Source: JAAYJR01 sp964545315 (GTDB lineage: Bacteria > Bacteroidota > Bacteroidia > Bacteroidales > Prolixibacteraceae). From it: a stretch of DNA of 64,000 nt. The stretch is taken from contig CAZJGI010000008.1 of NCBI GenBank assembly GCA_964545315.1, positions 1 through 64,000 on the forward strand. Reading direction: 5' to 3'. The stretch's first letter is position 1, and each line of letters starts with the position of its first letter. Position numbers and translations under genes: made by a program. This document shows, one piece after another, positions 34,786 through 43,689 of the stretch. Below the pieces are notes generated by a model. That model had not been told where the DNA came from. It was given only the letters and a program-made list of their open reading frames with translations, and did not search any database.

Positions 34786-36117
34786 ATGGAAAATCAAAGA
34801 GTTATGAACAGGTGGCTGGTTGTAGTCGGAGCAATATTAATACAGCTTGCCCTTGGAGCCATATATGCATGGTCGGTTTTTACTCCGGAACTGACTAATT
34901 CTCAGGGGATGTATAAATTTACTGCAGGTCAGGCAGCATGGATATTTTCAGCCGGCCTTTTTATCTTTGCCCTTGTAATGATATGGGCAGGGAGGAAACT
35001 TGCCACCTTTGGACCGCAAAAGCTGGCTATTGCAGGAGGAATCACACTGGGACTTGGTTATATTCTCGCAGGTATTTTTGGTAGCAGTTTCATTACACAG
35101 TTGATATTTATAGGAATAATAGGAGGAGCAGGAATAGGGCTTGCTTATGTAGTGCCAATTGCAGTTGGTGTCAAGTGGTTCCCCGACAGAAAAGGGATGC
35201 TGACAGGGCTTGTTGTGGCAGGATTCGGATTCGGTGCAACTATATGGGTAAAATGGGCCGGCTCATGGGGAGGCGGACTCTTAAATACGCTTGAATTATT
35301 AGGGCTCGATGGAGTCAGAAGTGTATTTTTTCTCTACGGAATAATATTTGCCGTTATGGTTTTAATAGGGAGCCTGGTAATGAAAGATCCTCCTAAAGGC
35401 TGGCTACCAAAAGGTTATACACCACCGGCAGTAAATTCTTCCAAAGCGTCAGGACACATAAACTTCGATTCTCATGAAATGCTTAAAACTCCACAGTTTT
35501 ATATGCTTTTCATGACTTTTGTATTCTCTGCACTTGCAGGGCTTATGGTCATATATTGCATCAATCTTTTTGGGATCGATGCACTGACTTTCTCAAAACT
35601 AGGATCATTGGACAGCTCGGTTCCTGAATTCAAACCAACTGTTGAATGGGCAAGTTCAGTTGCCGGAACAGCGATGGCTGTATACGCCATTCTAAATGGC
35701 CTTGGCAGGATAATTTGGGGAATAATTTCTGATAAAATCGGAAGAAAAATATCCATTTTCCTGATGTGTCTATTACAGGGAGTAATTATGCTTTTGCTGT
35801 TCAAAATGGGTGCTCATACATCAACGTTAGTTGCTGCTGCGGCAATTATCGGATTTAATTTTGGAGGTAATTTTGCTTTATTTCCGGCAGCTACAGCTGA
35901 TTTTTTCGGAAATACCACTGTTGGAAGAAATTACGGTTATGTATTTTTTGGATATGGCATCGCTGGTATTGCAGGACCACAAATTGCCGGCTTGTTCAAA
36001 GATGCAGCAAGTGGTGCAGACACGCCCGCCGCATGGCTTACGCCTTTTATCATAGCAGGAATTGCATGTCTGGCAGGAGCTGCATTGATACTCCTTACGA
36101 AACCTCCAAAACGTTAA
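34786..36117 (+). CDS. OFA-type major facilitator transporter
   Basis: A 443-residue MFS carrier with 12 membrane helices. The start ATG 34786 (MENQRVMNRWLVVVGA) is preferred; the frame continues upstream into the terminator hairpin. ALGAIYAWSVFTPEL and the acidic/aromatic TM1 are hallmarks of the oxalate/formate antiporter (OFA) group. Members move small monocarboxylates or dicarboxylates such as formate, oxalate or lactate. Here, between two acetyl-CoA synthetases, an acetate, lactate or other short-acid substrate is likely but not shown. The conserved DKIGRK stretch between helices 8 and 9 is present. Confidence 0.83.
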   Translation: MENQRVMNRWLVVVGAILIQLALGAIYAWSVFTPELTNSQGMYKFTAGQAAWIFSAGLFIFALVMIWAGRKLATFGPQKLAIAGGITLGLGYILAGIFGSSFITQLIFIGIIGGAGIGLAYVVPIAVGVKWFPDRKGMLTGLVVAGFGFGATIWVKWAGSWGGGLLNTLELLGLDGVRSVFFLYGIIFAVMVLIGSLVMKDPPKGWLPKGYTPPAVNSSKASGHINFDSHEMLKTPQFYMLFMTFVFSALAGLMVIYCINLFGIDALTFSKLGSLDSSVPEFKPTVEWASSVAGTAMAVYAILNGLGRIIWGIISDKIGRKISIFLMCLLQGVIMLLLFKMGAHTSTLVAAAAIIGFNFGGNFALFPAATADFFGNTTVGRNYGYVFFGYGIAGIAGPQIAGLFKDAASGADTPAAWLTPFIIAGIACLAGAALILLTKPPKR

Positions 36118-36183
36118 ATTTATTTTATGATAAAAAAATAATTTGTTTTCCGGTAAATATATGTTAATTTAACAATGGCCGAA

Positions 36184-36228
36184 AATAATCAGGCTTTTCC
36201 GGTAAAAGGGGGCTAAAGCCTGATTATT
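36184..36228. terminator. Large hairpin downstream of the OFA transporter
   Basis: A 14-bp perfect stem, AATAATCAGGCTTT (36184-36197) with 36215-36228, loop of 17. There is no T-run after it, so it may be a transcript-end or stability structure, not a classical terminator. It separates the transporter from the ADP-forming synthetase gene. Confidence 0.5.
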
Positions 36229-36343
36229 GATTTATCTAAATTAATGTTATCAAACAGGTACAAAAAAAATTGTTTTTTAACATTTTATTAAGAATTTTGC
36301 GGCTTCAAAATTTACCATAAACAAATTAAAAAATATCATAAAG

Positions 36344-39040
36344 ATGGCCATAAAAAAGTTAGACAGTATTTTTAAACCCAAAAGAATAGCATTAATAGGG
36401 GTTTCCAGTAATCCTGACAGTGTAGGTGGAATTACCCTTCGTAATTTGGTTGGAGGTGGATACAACGGGGTGGTTTATCCCGTAAATCCCAAAAGAGAGG
36501 CGGTTTTTGGAATCCCATGTTATCCTGATGTAAAAAGTCTCCCCAAGGTTCCCGATCTGGCAGTAATTATGACTGCCGCTAAAACTGTTCCCCAGTTGGT
36601 CCGTGAGTGTGGTGAAGCAGGTATTCACGGATTAATAATTATGTCGGCCGGTTTTAAAGAAGCAGGTGAGGAAGGGAAAATATTAGAGGAGCAGGTAAAG
36701 GCAGAAAAAGCCAAATTCCCTGATATGCGTATCATCGGTCCTAATTGCCTTGGCATACTGGTTCCGGGGCAAAGCATGAATGTAAGCTTTGCTAACGGCA
36801 TGCCCGAAAAAGGACATGTAGCATTTATCTCCCAGTCGGGTGCTCTTTGTACCTCTGTCCTTGACTGGGCTTATGAATCACATATTGGATTTTCATATTT
36901 TGTATCTATTGGTAATTCAATGGATGTCAACTTTGGTGATTTGATTGATTATTTTGGCCAGGACCCAAATACCAAGTCAATAGTTCTGTATGTGGAATCT
37001 CTTTCATATGCAAGGAACTTTATGTCGGCAGCCCGTGCATTCTCACGGGAAAAGCCGATCATTGTTTATAAATCAGGTCGCTTTCCCGAATCAGCTGCGG
37101 CTGCTGCTTCTCATACCGGAGCCCTCGCATCTGAAGATTCAATATATGATGCTGTTTTCCGCAGGGCAGGACTTGCCAGAGTATATGAATTTGGAAACCT
37201 TTTTGATTTCACCGACCTCGTGGGCAGAAAAAGGATACCAAAAGGGAACAGGCTCGCTATTGTAACAAATGCCGGCGGCCCGGGTGTAATGGCTACAGAC
37301 ACACTCATTTCAATGGGTGGAAAGCTTGTCAGGCTTTCAGATGAAACAATGCAAAAGCTGAATGACTATCTACCTGCATTCTGGTCGCACGGAAACCCGG
37401 TAGATGTTCTTGGGGATGCCACCCCTGAAAGATTTGCCAGGGCAACAGAAATAGTTTTGGAAGATAAAAATGTTGATGCTGTTTTGGTACTCCTGACACC
37501 ACAGGCTATGACTGCCCCGACAGAAACCGCTGAGGCTATAACAAAAATGGCATCCAAGACTTCCAAAACCATAATGGCTGCCTGGCTGGGTGGTGCCAGT
37601 ATGCGGGAAGGTGTACAGGTTTTCAATCAGGCAGGACTTTCAAGCTACCCAACTCCTGAACAGGCTATCGGAGCATTCATGACCCTTTCCCAATATGCAA
37701 AAAACCAGGAATTGCTTTATGAAACACCAAAAGAAATACCTGTTTCATTCCAATATGACAGGGATATGCTGCGTGAAAAATATATAAACGAAGTATTTCC
37801 GAAAGCCAGAATACTTAATGAAGATGATTCAAAAATGCTCGTTAACGACTATGGCATAGATACTACACACCCGACGCCTGCTGCCACAGAAGACGAAGCA
37901 GTTGCTATTGCAGATAAAAAAGGTTATCCTGTAGTTTTGAAAATATATTCGCCTGATATTACTCATAAATCAGATGTTGGAGGTGTTGCCCTGAACATAA
38001 AAGATGAAGAAATGGTGAGGGCTACATTTAGAAATATGGTTAAAACAGCTGCGGCAAAACGCCCTGATGCAAGGATAGATGGCGTTACTGTTCAAAGAAT
38101 GGTTGATCCTAAAGATGCTGTAGAACTTATTATCGGAATTAAGAAAGACCCTGCATTCGGAACTGTTATGCTGGTGGGCATGGGTGGAACAACTGCAGAA
38201 CTGTTTAAGGACAAAAGGCTTGAATTCCCTCCACTTAATGAGAGGCTCGCCAGACAAATGCTTGAATCACTTCAGATATATCCACTATTGCAAGGTTACC
38301 GCGGGGCCCCGGCAAAAGATATTGACAAACTAGTTGAAGTGCTTATAAGAATGTCTTACCTGGCAGCTGATTATCCTGAAATTAAAGAACTCGATATAAA
38401 TCCGCTTATTGTAACGCCTAAAGATATTATTGCCCTGGATGCCCGAATAGTAGTTGATGAGGATGTTCTTGGAAAGCATGTTAAAGATTACTCACACCTT
38501 ATATTAAGGCCTTATCCGGAAAGACTTCTTCGTACAACAGATCTTAAAGATGGAACAAAAGTTACTTTAAGGCCGATAAAACCGGAAGACGAACCTATGT
38601 GGCTTGAACTTCTGGGAAGTTGTTCCAAGGAGTCTATCTATCATCGCTTCAGATACGATTTCTATTACGATTCCCATGAGGTAGCAACTCAATTCTGCTT
38701 TATTGATTATGACAGGGAAATTGCTATTGTAGCAGAAATAGAAGAAGAGGGTAGAAAAAAAATTATAGGTGTTGGGCGATTAATTGCTGACCCTGATGTT
38801 GAAATTATGGAATATGCTATCCTAATAACTGATGCCTGGCAGAAAAAGGAATTGGGGTACATCATAACAGATTACTGTATGGATATAGCCAAGCTGAGAG
38901 GCATAAAAATACTGGTTGCAGAAACTACCCGTGATAATAAACCCATGATATCTGTATTTAAAAAGCTTAATTTTAAAATCAGGTTTAATGAGGATTCTAC
39001 TGTGTCTGTCAGAAAGGAGATAATGGCAGATGCAGAATAG
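36344..39040 (+). CDS. ADP-forming acetyl-CoA synthetase fused to a GNAT acetyltransferase
   Basis: An 898-residue multidomain protein: CoA-binding Rossmann domain (about 10-105), succinyl-CoA-synthetase-like domain (about 155-295) with catalytic His257 in SHTGALASED, ligase linker, ATP-grasp domain (about 490-715), and C-terminal GNAT domain (about 735-895, starting LKDGTKVTLRPIKPEDE). Proteins of this plan include Pat/Pka lysine acetyltransferases, where the ligase part is dead. Here the phosphohistidine His is retained, so ATP synthesis from acetyl-CoA may still work. It could both make or use acetyl-CoA and acetylate Acs or other targets. The sirtuin gene follows after 80 bases, and acs lies two genes upstream. 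Confidence 0.85.
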   Translation: MAIKKLDSIFKPKRIALIGVSSNPDSVGGITLRNLVGGGYNGVVYPVNPKREAVFGIPCYPDVKSLPKVPDLAVIMTAAKTVPQLVRECGEAGIHGLIIMSAGFKEAGEEGKILEEQVKAEKAKFPDMRIIGPNCLGILVPGQSMNVSFANGMPEKGHVAFISQSGALCTSVLDWAYESHIGFSYFVSIGNSMDVNFGDLIDYFGQDPNTKSIVLYVESLSYARNFMSAARAFSREKPIIVYKSGRFPESAAAAASHTGALASEDSIYDAVFRRAGLARVYEFGNLFDFTDLVGRKRIPKGNRLAIVTNAGGPGVMATDTLISMGGKLVRLSDETMQKLNDYLPAFWSHGNPVDVLGDATPERFARATEIVLEDKNVDAVLVLLTPQAMTAPTETAEAITKMASKTSKTIMAAWLGGASMREGVQVFNQAGLSSYPTPEQAIGAFMTLSQYAKNQELLYETPKEIPVSFQYDRDMLREKYINEVFPKARILNEDDSKMLVNDYGIDTTHPTPAATEDEAVAIADKKGYPVVLKIYSPDITHKSDVGGVALNIKDEEMVRATFRNMVKTAAAKRPDARIDGVTVQRMVDPKDAVELIIGIKKDPAFGTVMLVGMGGTTAELFKDKRLEFPPLNERLARQMLESLQIYPLLQGYRGAPAKDIDKLVEVLIRMSYLAADYPEIKELDINPLIVTPKDIIALDARIVVDEDVLGKHVKDYSHLILRPYPERLLRTTDLKDGTKVTLRPIKPEDEPMWLELLGSCSKESIYHRFRYDFYYDSHEVATQFCFIDYDREIAIVAEIEEEGRKKIIGVGRLIADPDVEIMEYAILITDAWQKKELGYIITDYCMDIAKLRGIKILVAETTRDNKPMISVFKKLNFKIRFNEDSTVSVRKEIMADAE

Positions 39041-39120
39041 TTTCCAATCTGAATTGAAAACTTCATAGTAAATTCCGGTAGTCAGAAACTTCACTGCCGT
39101 GCTATTAGTGAAACAGGAAT

Positions 39121-39864
39121 ATGGATATTGAAAAAATTACAGAAGCTGTAAAACTTATACGGAATTCGAAGTATATGATTGCCTTTACAGGTGCAGGGGT
39201 TTCGGTGGAGAGCGGCATCCCTCCTTTTAGAGGTGAAGGAGGATTGTGGAATACTAATCATCCGAATTTTGTGGAAATTGAATATTTCTATAAAAAGCCC
39301 CTGCAATCCTGGAAAAAAATTAAAGAAATTTTTTATGATAAGCTCGTCGATGCCGAGCCTAATATGGCTCACCTGGTATTGGCAAAAATGGAAAAAAGAG
39401 GATTTCTGGAATCCGTTATAACCCAAAACATCGATCACCTGCATCAAAAAGCAGGTATTAAATATGTTTATGAACTGCATGGTACTTACAGACGGATGGT
39501 ATGTACTGAATGTAATTCTGAATATGATATGAGTTTTGCAGATCTTAATTTTTTGCCTCCAACTTGTTACATTTGTAAAGGAATCTTAAAACCTGATTTT
39601 GTCTTTTTTAACGAACCAATTCCTGCCTTTGCAAAAAAACGTTCATTTGAAGAGGCTGAAAAAGCAGATTTAATATTAATTATTGGAACTCATGCAGAAG
39701 TACTGCCGGCAGCAGAAATTCCTAAAATTGCTAAAAATACGGGAGCAGGAATTATTGAGATCAATATTAAACCTTCATACTTCACTCATACAATAACTGA
39801 TGTATTTATTCAGGCTAAAGCAACTGAAGCTATGAAAATGATAGGAGAATTGCTCTATCTGTAG
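39121..39864 (+). CDS. cobB: Sir2-family NAD-dependent protein deacylase
   Basis: A 247-residue sirtuin. The NAD pocket GAGVSVESGIPPFRG is at 24-38, TQNIDHLHQKAG at 101-112, and the catalytic base His120 in ELHGTYR. The Zn ribbon is Cys128/Cys131 and Cys149/Cys152. It removes acyl groups from lysines, consuming NAD. It lies directly after the synthetase-GNAT fusion, in the same direction as acs, so it is the obvious candidate to reactivate acetylated Acs. The cobB name is by function; class specificity (acetyl versus longer acyl) cannot be read. A convergent NUDIX gene follows 15 bases later. Confidence 0.9.
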   Translation: MDIEKITEAVKLIRNSKYMIAFTGAGVSVESGIPPFRGEGGLWNTNHPNFVEIEYFYKKPLQSWKKIKEIFYDKLVDAEPNMAHLVLAKMEKRGFLESVITQNIDHLHQKAGIKYVYELHGTYRRMVCTECNSEYDMSFADLNFLPPTCYICKGILKPDFVFFNEPIPAFAKKRSFEEAEKADLILIIGTHAEVLPAAEIPKIAKNTGAGIIEINIKPSYFTHTITDVFIQAKATEAMKMIGELLYL

Positions 39865-39879
39865 AAGTAGTATGAATTG

Positions 39880-40314
39880 TCAAATCCCGGGGAAATGGTC
39901 ATGGAAAAAGTTCTGTATAATTTGATAATGGTCAAAAGCCATTTGTGGAAGATCAAAAAACGGAAACCATCTGGCTAAAGCAGCATCATCTCCTCCCCTA
40001 ACCTCTTTCTGTGATTCTAATTCGGCATAAAAAATTACAGAAATAGTCCTCCCCCTGGGATCACGATCGATTGCATCAAATACTTTATATTGCCTGATAT
40101 TACTTAATTGCAGTCCTGTTTCCTCTTTTAACTCACGCAGACATGATTCTTCCAATAGTTCATCCATTTCAACAAATCCTCCCGGCAGAGCCCATTGTCC
40201 CAAAAAAGGTTCTCGTCCCCTTTTTATTAACAGAAGTGAAAAGCATTCACTATCTTTTACATATATAATTGCATCGACTGTTAAAGCCGGCCTTGGATAA
40301 CGATAGGTATACAT
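39880..40314 (-). CDS. NUDIX hydrolase
   Basis: A 144-residue NUDIX protein with an intact box: Gly46-x5-Glu52-x7-Arg60-Glu61-x2-Glu64-Glu65-x-Gly67. The preceding LPGG and the N-terminal tail are like ADP-ribose pyrophosphatase or 8-oxo-dGTPase relatives, but the substrate is unassigned. If it cleaves ADP-ribose or NAD metabolites it would fit beside a NAD-consuming sirtuin. They are on opposite strands and end 15 bases apart, so this link is only a guess. A small membrane protein gene lies just upstream, ending 24 bases before it. Confidence 0.85.
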   Translation of the reverse strand: MYTYRYPRPALTVDAIIYVKDSECFSLLLIKRGREPFLGQWALPGGFVEMDELLEESCLRELKEETGLQLSNIRQYKVFDAIDRDPRGRTISVIFYAELESQKEVRGGDDAALARWFPFFDLPQMAFDHYQIIQNFFHDHFPGI

Positions 40315-40338
40315 CCAATTTTTATTAAGTTATTGTAT

Positions 40339-40434
40339 TTAATTATCGGTATGGTCTTTTTTGCTGTATCTGTAGATTAATACAATTACAAAAATTATAA
40401 TAACCAGATAGATAAATAGTTCAACCTTTTCCAT
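40339..40434 (-). CDS. Small single-pass membrane protein (31 residues)
   Basis: An ATG at 40434 opens 31 codons to TAA at 40339-40341. The translation begins MEKVELFIYLVIIIFVIVLI and then YRYSKKDHTDN: one long hydrophobic helix with a positive cytoplasmic-type tail. The start overlaps the last 14 bases of the NlpC/P60 gene in another frame, suggesting translational coupling. Transmembrane character with an abrupt charged tail is unlikely by chance in an AT-rich gap, but no ribosome-binding site is clear. Function unknown. Confidence 0.38.
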   Translation of the reverse strand: MEKVELFIYLVIIIFVIVLIYRYSKKDHTDN

Positions 40435-41221
40435 AGGCATTGATTATTTTTTTTAAAACACACAGTTTATGAGTGTAACATTTCATTGCGGTGTTAAAAA
40501 TACCATAATGATCTAACTTATCAATTCTCACCCTTCCTGAGGCGTGAATAATTTTATCATGCTTCCAAATTAATCCAACGTGAACTATCTTACCCTTTTC
40601 ATTTTCAAAAAATGCAAGGTCACCCGGTTCACTCTCTGTAAGAGAACTTATAATTTGTCCGGAACAAGCCTGCTGTGATGCATCACGAGGTATCTTTATA
40701 CCAATCATCTTATATAAAACCTGTGAAAAACCACTGCAGTCAATGCCTAAGGGTGACCTGCCTCCCCACAGATACGGAGCGTTGTAATATTTATAGGCCT
40801 GTGACAGTATTAATTCTCTTGGATCTTTTATTTTGCCGTAAATTACAGCGCCTTTCTGCATATAAGTTTCCTTATTTATAGTAAACCTTTTTAAATATGG
40901 CCTCCAATTGGGAAGAGTACTCCCGGCAACTAAAATAATAGCTTGCCCGTTTTTGTCTTCTATGATATTAAAAATATCGGAGGTTACAGCAATGGGATTT
41001 TTTTCTATTTTACTGATTACCCGCTCATCAACAGGCGTTATCATTTTTGTGTCTGTCCATCCTGTATAACCATCCCAGGCAAGCTTTACGTAACACCATT
41101 TTGGAATCTCCTCTGTAATCTCAAAATTTTCACCAAATAATATTTGAGTAACCATTTCACTTTGCTCTGAAGGTTCCTTCCTGACAGGTATGAGACTTAG
41201 TTGGGAAATACCGTAATGCAT
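40421..41221 (-). CDS. NlpC/P60 cell-wall endopeptidase-like protein with SH3-like domains
   Basis: A 266-residue C40-family protein. Two SH3-like parts cover about 1-130, with residues 5-62 clearest (PKWCYVKLAWDGYTGWTDTKMI). The NlpC/P60 domain follows with Cys162 in GIDCSGFSQVLY, His214 in KIVHVGLIW, and a distal polar residue. The family cleaves peptidoglycan stem peptides (gamma-D-Glu-diamino acid bonds). No signal peptide is visible, which is frequent in the Bacteroidota relatives and suggests recycling of imported muropeptides in the cytoplasm. It ends overlapping the 31-residue membrane protein. Confidence 0.85.
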   Translation of the reverse strand: MHYGISQLSLIPVRKEPSEQSEMVTQILFGENFEITEEIPKWCYVKLAWDGYTGWTDTKMITPVDERVISKIEKNPIAVTSDIFNIIEDKNGQAIILVAGSTLPNWRPYLKRFTINKETYMQKGAVIYGKIKDPRELILSQAYKYYNAPYLWGGRSPLGIDCSGFSQVLYKMIGIKIPRDASQQACSGQIISSLTESEPGDLAFFENEKGKIVHVGLIWKHDKIIHASGRVRIDKLDHYGIFNTAMKCYTHKLCVLKKIINAYGKG

Positions 41222-41331
41222 TAAATAATTTTCTTAACTTTAAGTTTGAAAAATTGATGGCTATGACATGTTGACTTGTACAAAACTATGAAAAAATTAT
41301 GTATTGGCTTATCTAAATGAATTACAAATAG

Positions 41332-41339
41332 TAAATTTG
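41332..41339 (+). promoter_or_regulatory. Candidate -7 element for the PgpH-like gene
   Basis: TAAATTTG matches TAnnTTTG, about 60 bases before the ATG at 41398. A TTG at 41304-41306 is 25 bases upstream, slightly long for the consensus. Confidence 0.35.
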
Positions 41340-41397
41340 ATACTATATGCAATTTATTTGTTTCTTTATATTTCAGAATTGATTAAATTCTTTTATA

Positions 41398-43473
41398 ATG
41401 AATGCTTTTTTACAAAGGATAAAAGGTTATACTTTGATCTTTTTTTGGATTTTTATTTTTTTGTTCACTGCCGTAATCCTTTTTTTAATATTACCAGGTG
41501 AACCAAAATTCAAATATGAATACCAAAAAGGATTCCCATGGAAACATGAGAATCTTGTTGCTCCGTTTGATTTTGCAATTCTCAAAACTGCCGGGGAGAT
41601 TGAGAATGAAAAAAATGAACATTTGAACAATGTAATTCCATATTTTTATACAGACACGGCAATTTTTACAAAAAAAACAGCTTTATTGAAATCAGACTGG
41701 CACAGTATATCCGACACTAATAACATACATGTTGAGATTTTTAATACAGTTTTAGAAAATTTGAGAAATTTGTATGATAAAGGTATTCTGGAACGTTCAC
41801 CCGAAACTTATGAAAATCTTGCAGAGCAAAGTGAGATTAAAAAAAGAACAGGCACCACAGTTGAAAAAATTGCTGTTAAAAATTTGTTTTCCGAAAAAAC
41901 AGCATACACTAATCTATCTGAATTTTTAAATGTAACAGCAATAAAACAACCTGGTGGTGCAGAAAGAATTAATGCATTAAATCCTAAAAATTACATTTCA
42001 GCAAACCTATTCTATGATGATGAAACTACCCAAAAAGATATTCAAGCCACCATTGCCGGCATTTCACCAACCCGTGGTATGGTTCAAACAGGCGAGAGGA
42101 TTGTTCTGGAAGGGGAAATTGTTGATGAAGAAAAATTTCAAATATTAGAGTCCCTGAAATCCAGCTATGAAAAAGAAACCATTTATGGACTTAACAGTTC
42201 TTTAAACACTATTGGCAGGGCCATTTTGGTGATCGTTTTTGTAACCCTGCTGTTCCTCTTTCTTTATATATTCAGACGCGATATTCTTATGCAGTTTAGA
42301 AAATTATCTTTTCTGCTGCTTTTTTTGGTATCAATGGTTTTGATCAGTAAATATGTGGATTCTTTCCCAAATCTTCATATTTATATCATACCTTTTGCAA
42401 TTTTTCCAATTATAATAAGAACCTTTTACGATTCAAGGACTGCTATATTTACATTGATAATTGCAACTATAATAACCGGATTCTTTGCTCCCAATAATTA
42501 TGAATTTGTACTCATGCAGATTACGGCCGGAGTAACTGCTGTATTCAGTTTGAGTAAAATGCACAGAAGGGTTCATCTCGTTATGGCTGCAATATGGGTC
42601 TTCCTGACCTATTTTTTAGTCTTCATGGCACTTGAACTAATATATGAGGGGTCTTTTATTTCAGCAAATTACAAAACCTTACAATGGTTTGCCCTAAGCA
42701 GTGTTTTTCTGCTTTTGGTTTATCCTCTTGTTTATATTTTTGAAAAAATGTTTGGATTTGTTTCTGACGTAACCCTGATTGAATTGTCAGATACCAATCA
42801 ACCACTGTTACGTAAACTTGCAGAGGAGGCCCCGGGTACTTTCCAACATTCAATACAAATAGCAAACCTTGCAGAAGAAATAATTTTAAAAATAGGCGGG
42901 AATCCTTTCAGGGTACGTGCCGGCGCATTATATCATGATATTGGAAAAATAGCTACACCGGCATACTTTATTGAAAACCAGGATGCCGGCATTAATCCGC
43001 ATGATAATATAAGTTATCTGAAAAGCGCCGAAATCATTATCGACCATGTGAATAAAGGTGTCAGACTGGCAAAAAAACATAAACTTCCCGAATCATTGAT
43101 AGAATTTATAGAAACACATCATGGCACTTCAAAAGCAAAATATTTCTACCTGAAGCACCAGGAAACAAATCCTTCAGAAAAAATTGATGAGTCATCATTT
43201 TCTTATCCGGGGCCCTTGCCGATTTCAAAAGAAGCTGCAGTGGTCATGATCGTTGATGGAATTGAAGCTGCATCACGAAGCCTTAAGGAAAAAACACAAG
43301 AAAATCTTAAAGACTTGATTAATAATATGTTAGACCAAAAAATCAGAGATAATCAGCTGGAAAATTGTGATTTAACATTCCATGACATCAAAGCAATTAA
43401 AGAAATCCTCTTAAATAAACTGATGAATATATATCACGTAAGGATTGAATATCCCAAAGAAAAAAATTCATGA
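41398..43473 (+). CDS. pgpH: PgpH-type membrane HD-domain phosphodiesterase (cyclic-di-AMP)
   Basis: A 691-residue protein. One N-terminal helix (about 12-32), an extracytoplasmic 7TMR-HDED-type sensor (about 45-270), roughly seven transmembrane helices (about 275-460), and a cytoplasmic HD domain starting EEAPGTFQHSIQIANLAEEI. The metal-binding His513-Asp514 lie in ALYHDIGK, and FIETHHGT supplies further ligands. PgpH degrades cyclic di-AMP to pApA and so tunes osmotic and cell-wall homeostasis. The cyclase is not in the window. It stands alone between divergent NlpC/P60 and an S41 protease gene. Confidence 0.88.
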   Translation: MNAFLQRIKGYTLIFFWIFIFLFTAVILFLILPGEPKFKYEYQKGFPWKHENLVAPFDFAILKTAGEIENEKNEHLNNVIPYFYTDTAIFTKKTALLKSDWHSISDTNNIHVEIFNTVLENLRNLYDKGILERSPETYENLAEQSEIKKRTGTTVEKIAVKNLFSEKTAYTNLSEFLNVTAIKQPGGAERINALNPKNYISANLFYDDETTQKDIQATIAGISPTRGMVQTGERIVLEGEIVDEEKFQILESLKSSYEKETIYGLNSSLNTIGRAILVIVFVTLLFLFLYIFRRDILMQFRKLSFLLLFLVSMVLISKYVDSFPNLHIYIIPFAIFPIIIRTFYDSRTAIFTLIIATIITGFFAPNNYEFVLMQITAGVTAVFSLSKMHRRVHLVMAAIWVFLTYFLVFMALELIYEGSFISANYKTLQWFALSSVFLLLVYPLVYIFEKMFGFVSDVTLIELSDTNQPLLRKLAEEAPGTFQHSIQIANLAEEIILKIGGNPFRVRAGALYHDIGKIATPAYFIENQDAGINPHDNISYLKSAEIIIDHVNKGVRLAKKHKLPESLIEFIETHHGTSKAKYFYLKHQETNPSEKIDESSFSYPGPLPISKEAAVVMIVDGIEAASRSLKEKTQENLKDLINNMLDQKIRDNQLENCDLTFHDIKAIKEILLNKLMNIYHVRIEYPKEKNS

Positions 43474-43689
43474 TCTGCCTGATTATATTTCAACTTAATA
43501 AATTAACGAAATTTGTCGATACAGACTCATACCCCTTTATGTAGAGGACTTAATTATCAATAATACTTTTTGATATGATATTAATTGTGGATTCTTAAAA
43601 AGAATATTTATAATTGGTGGTATATTTTTTGTAAATGAAGAATGAAGAATAAAAAGAGTTATTTTAATGTATAACTAAGATATAATCAT

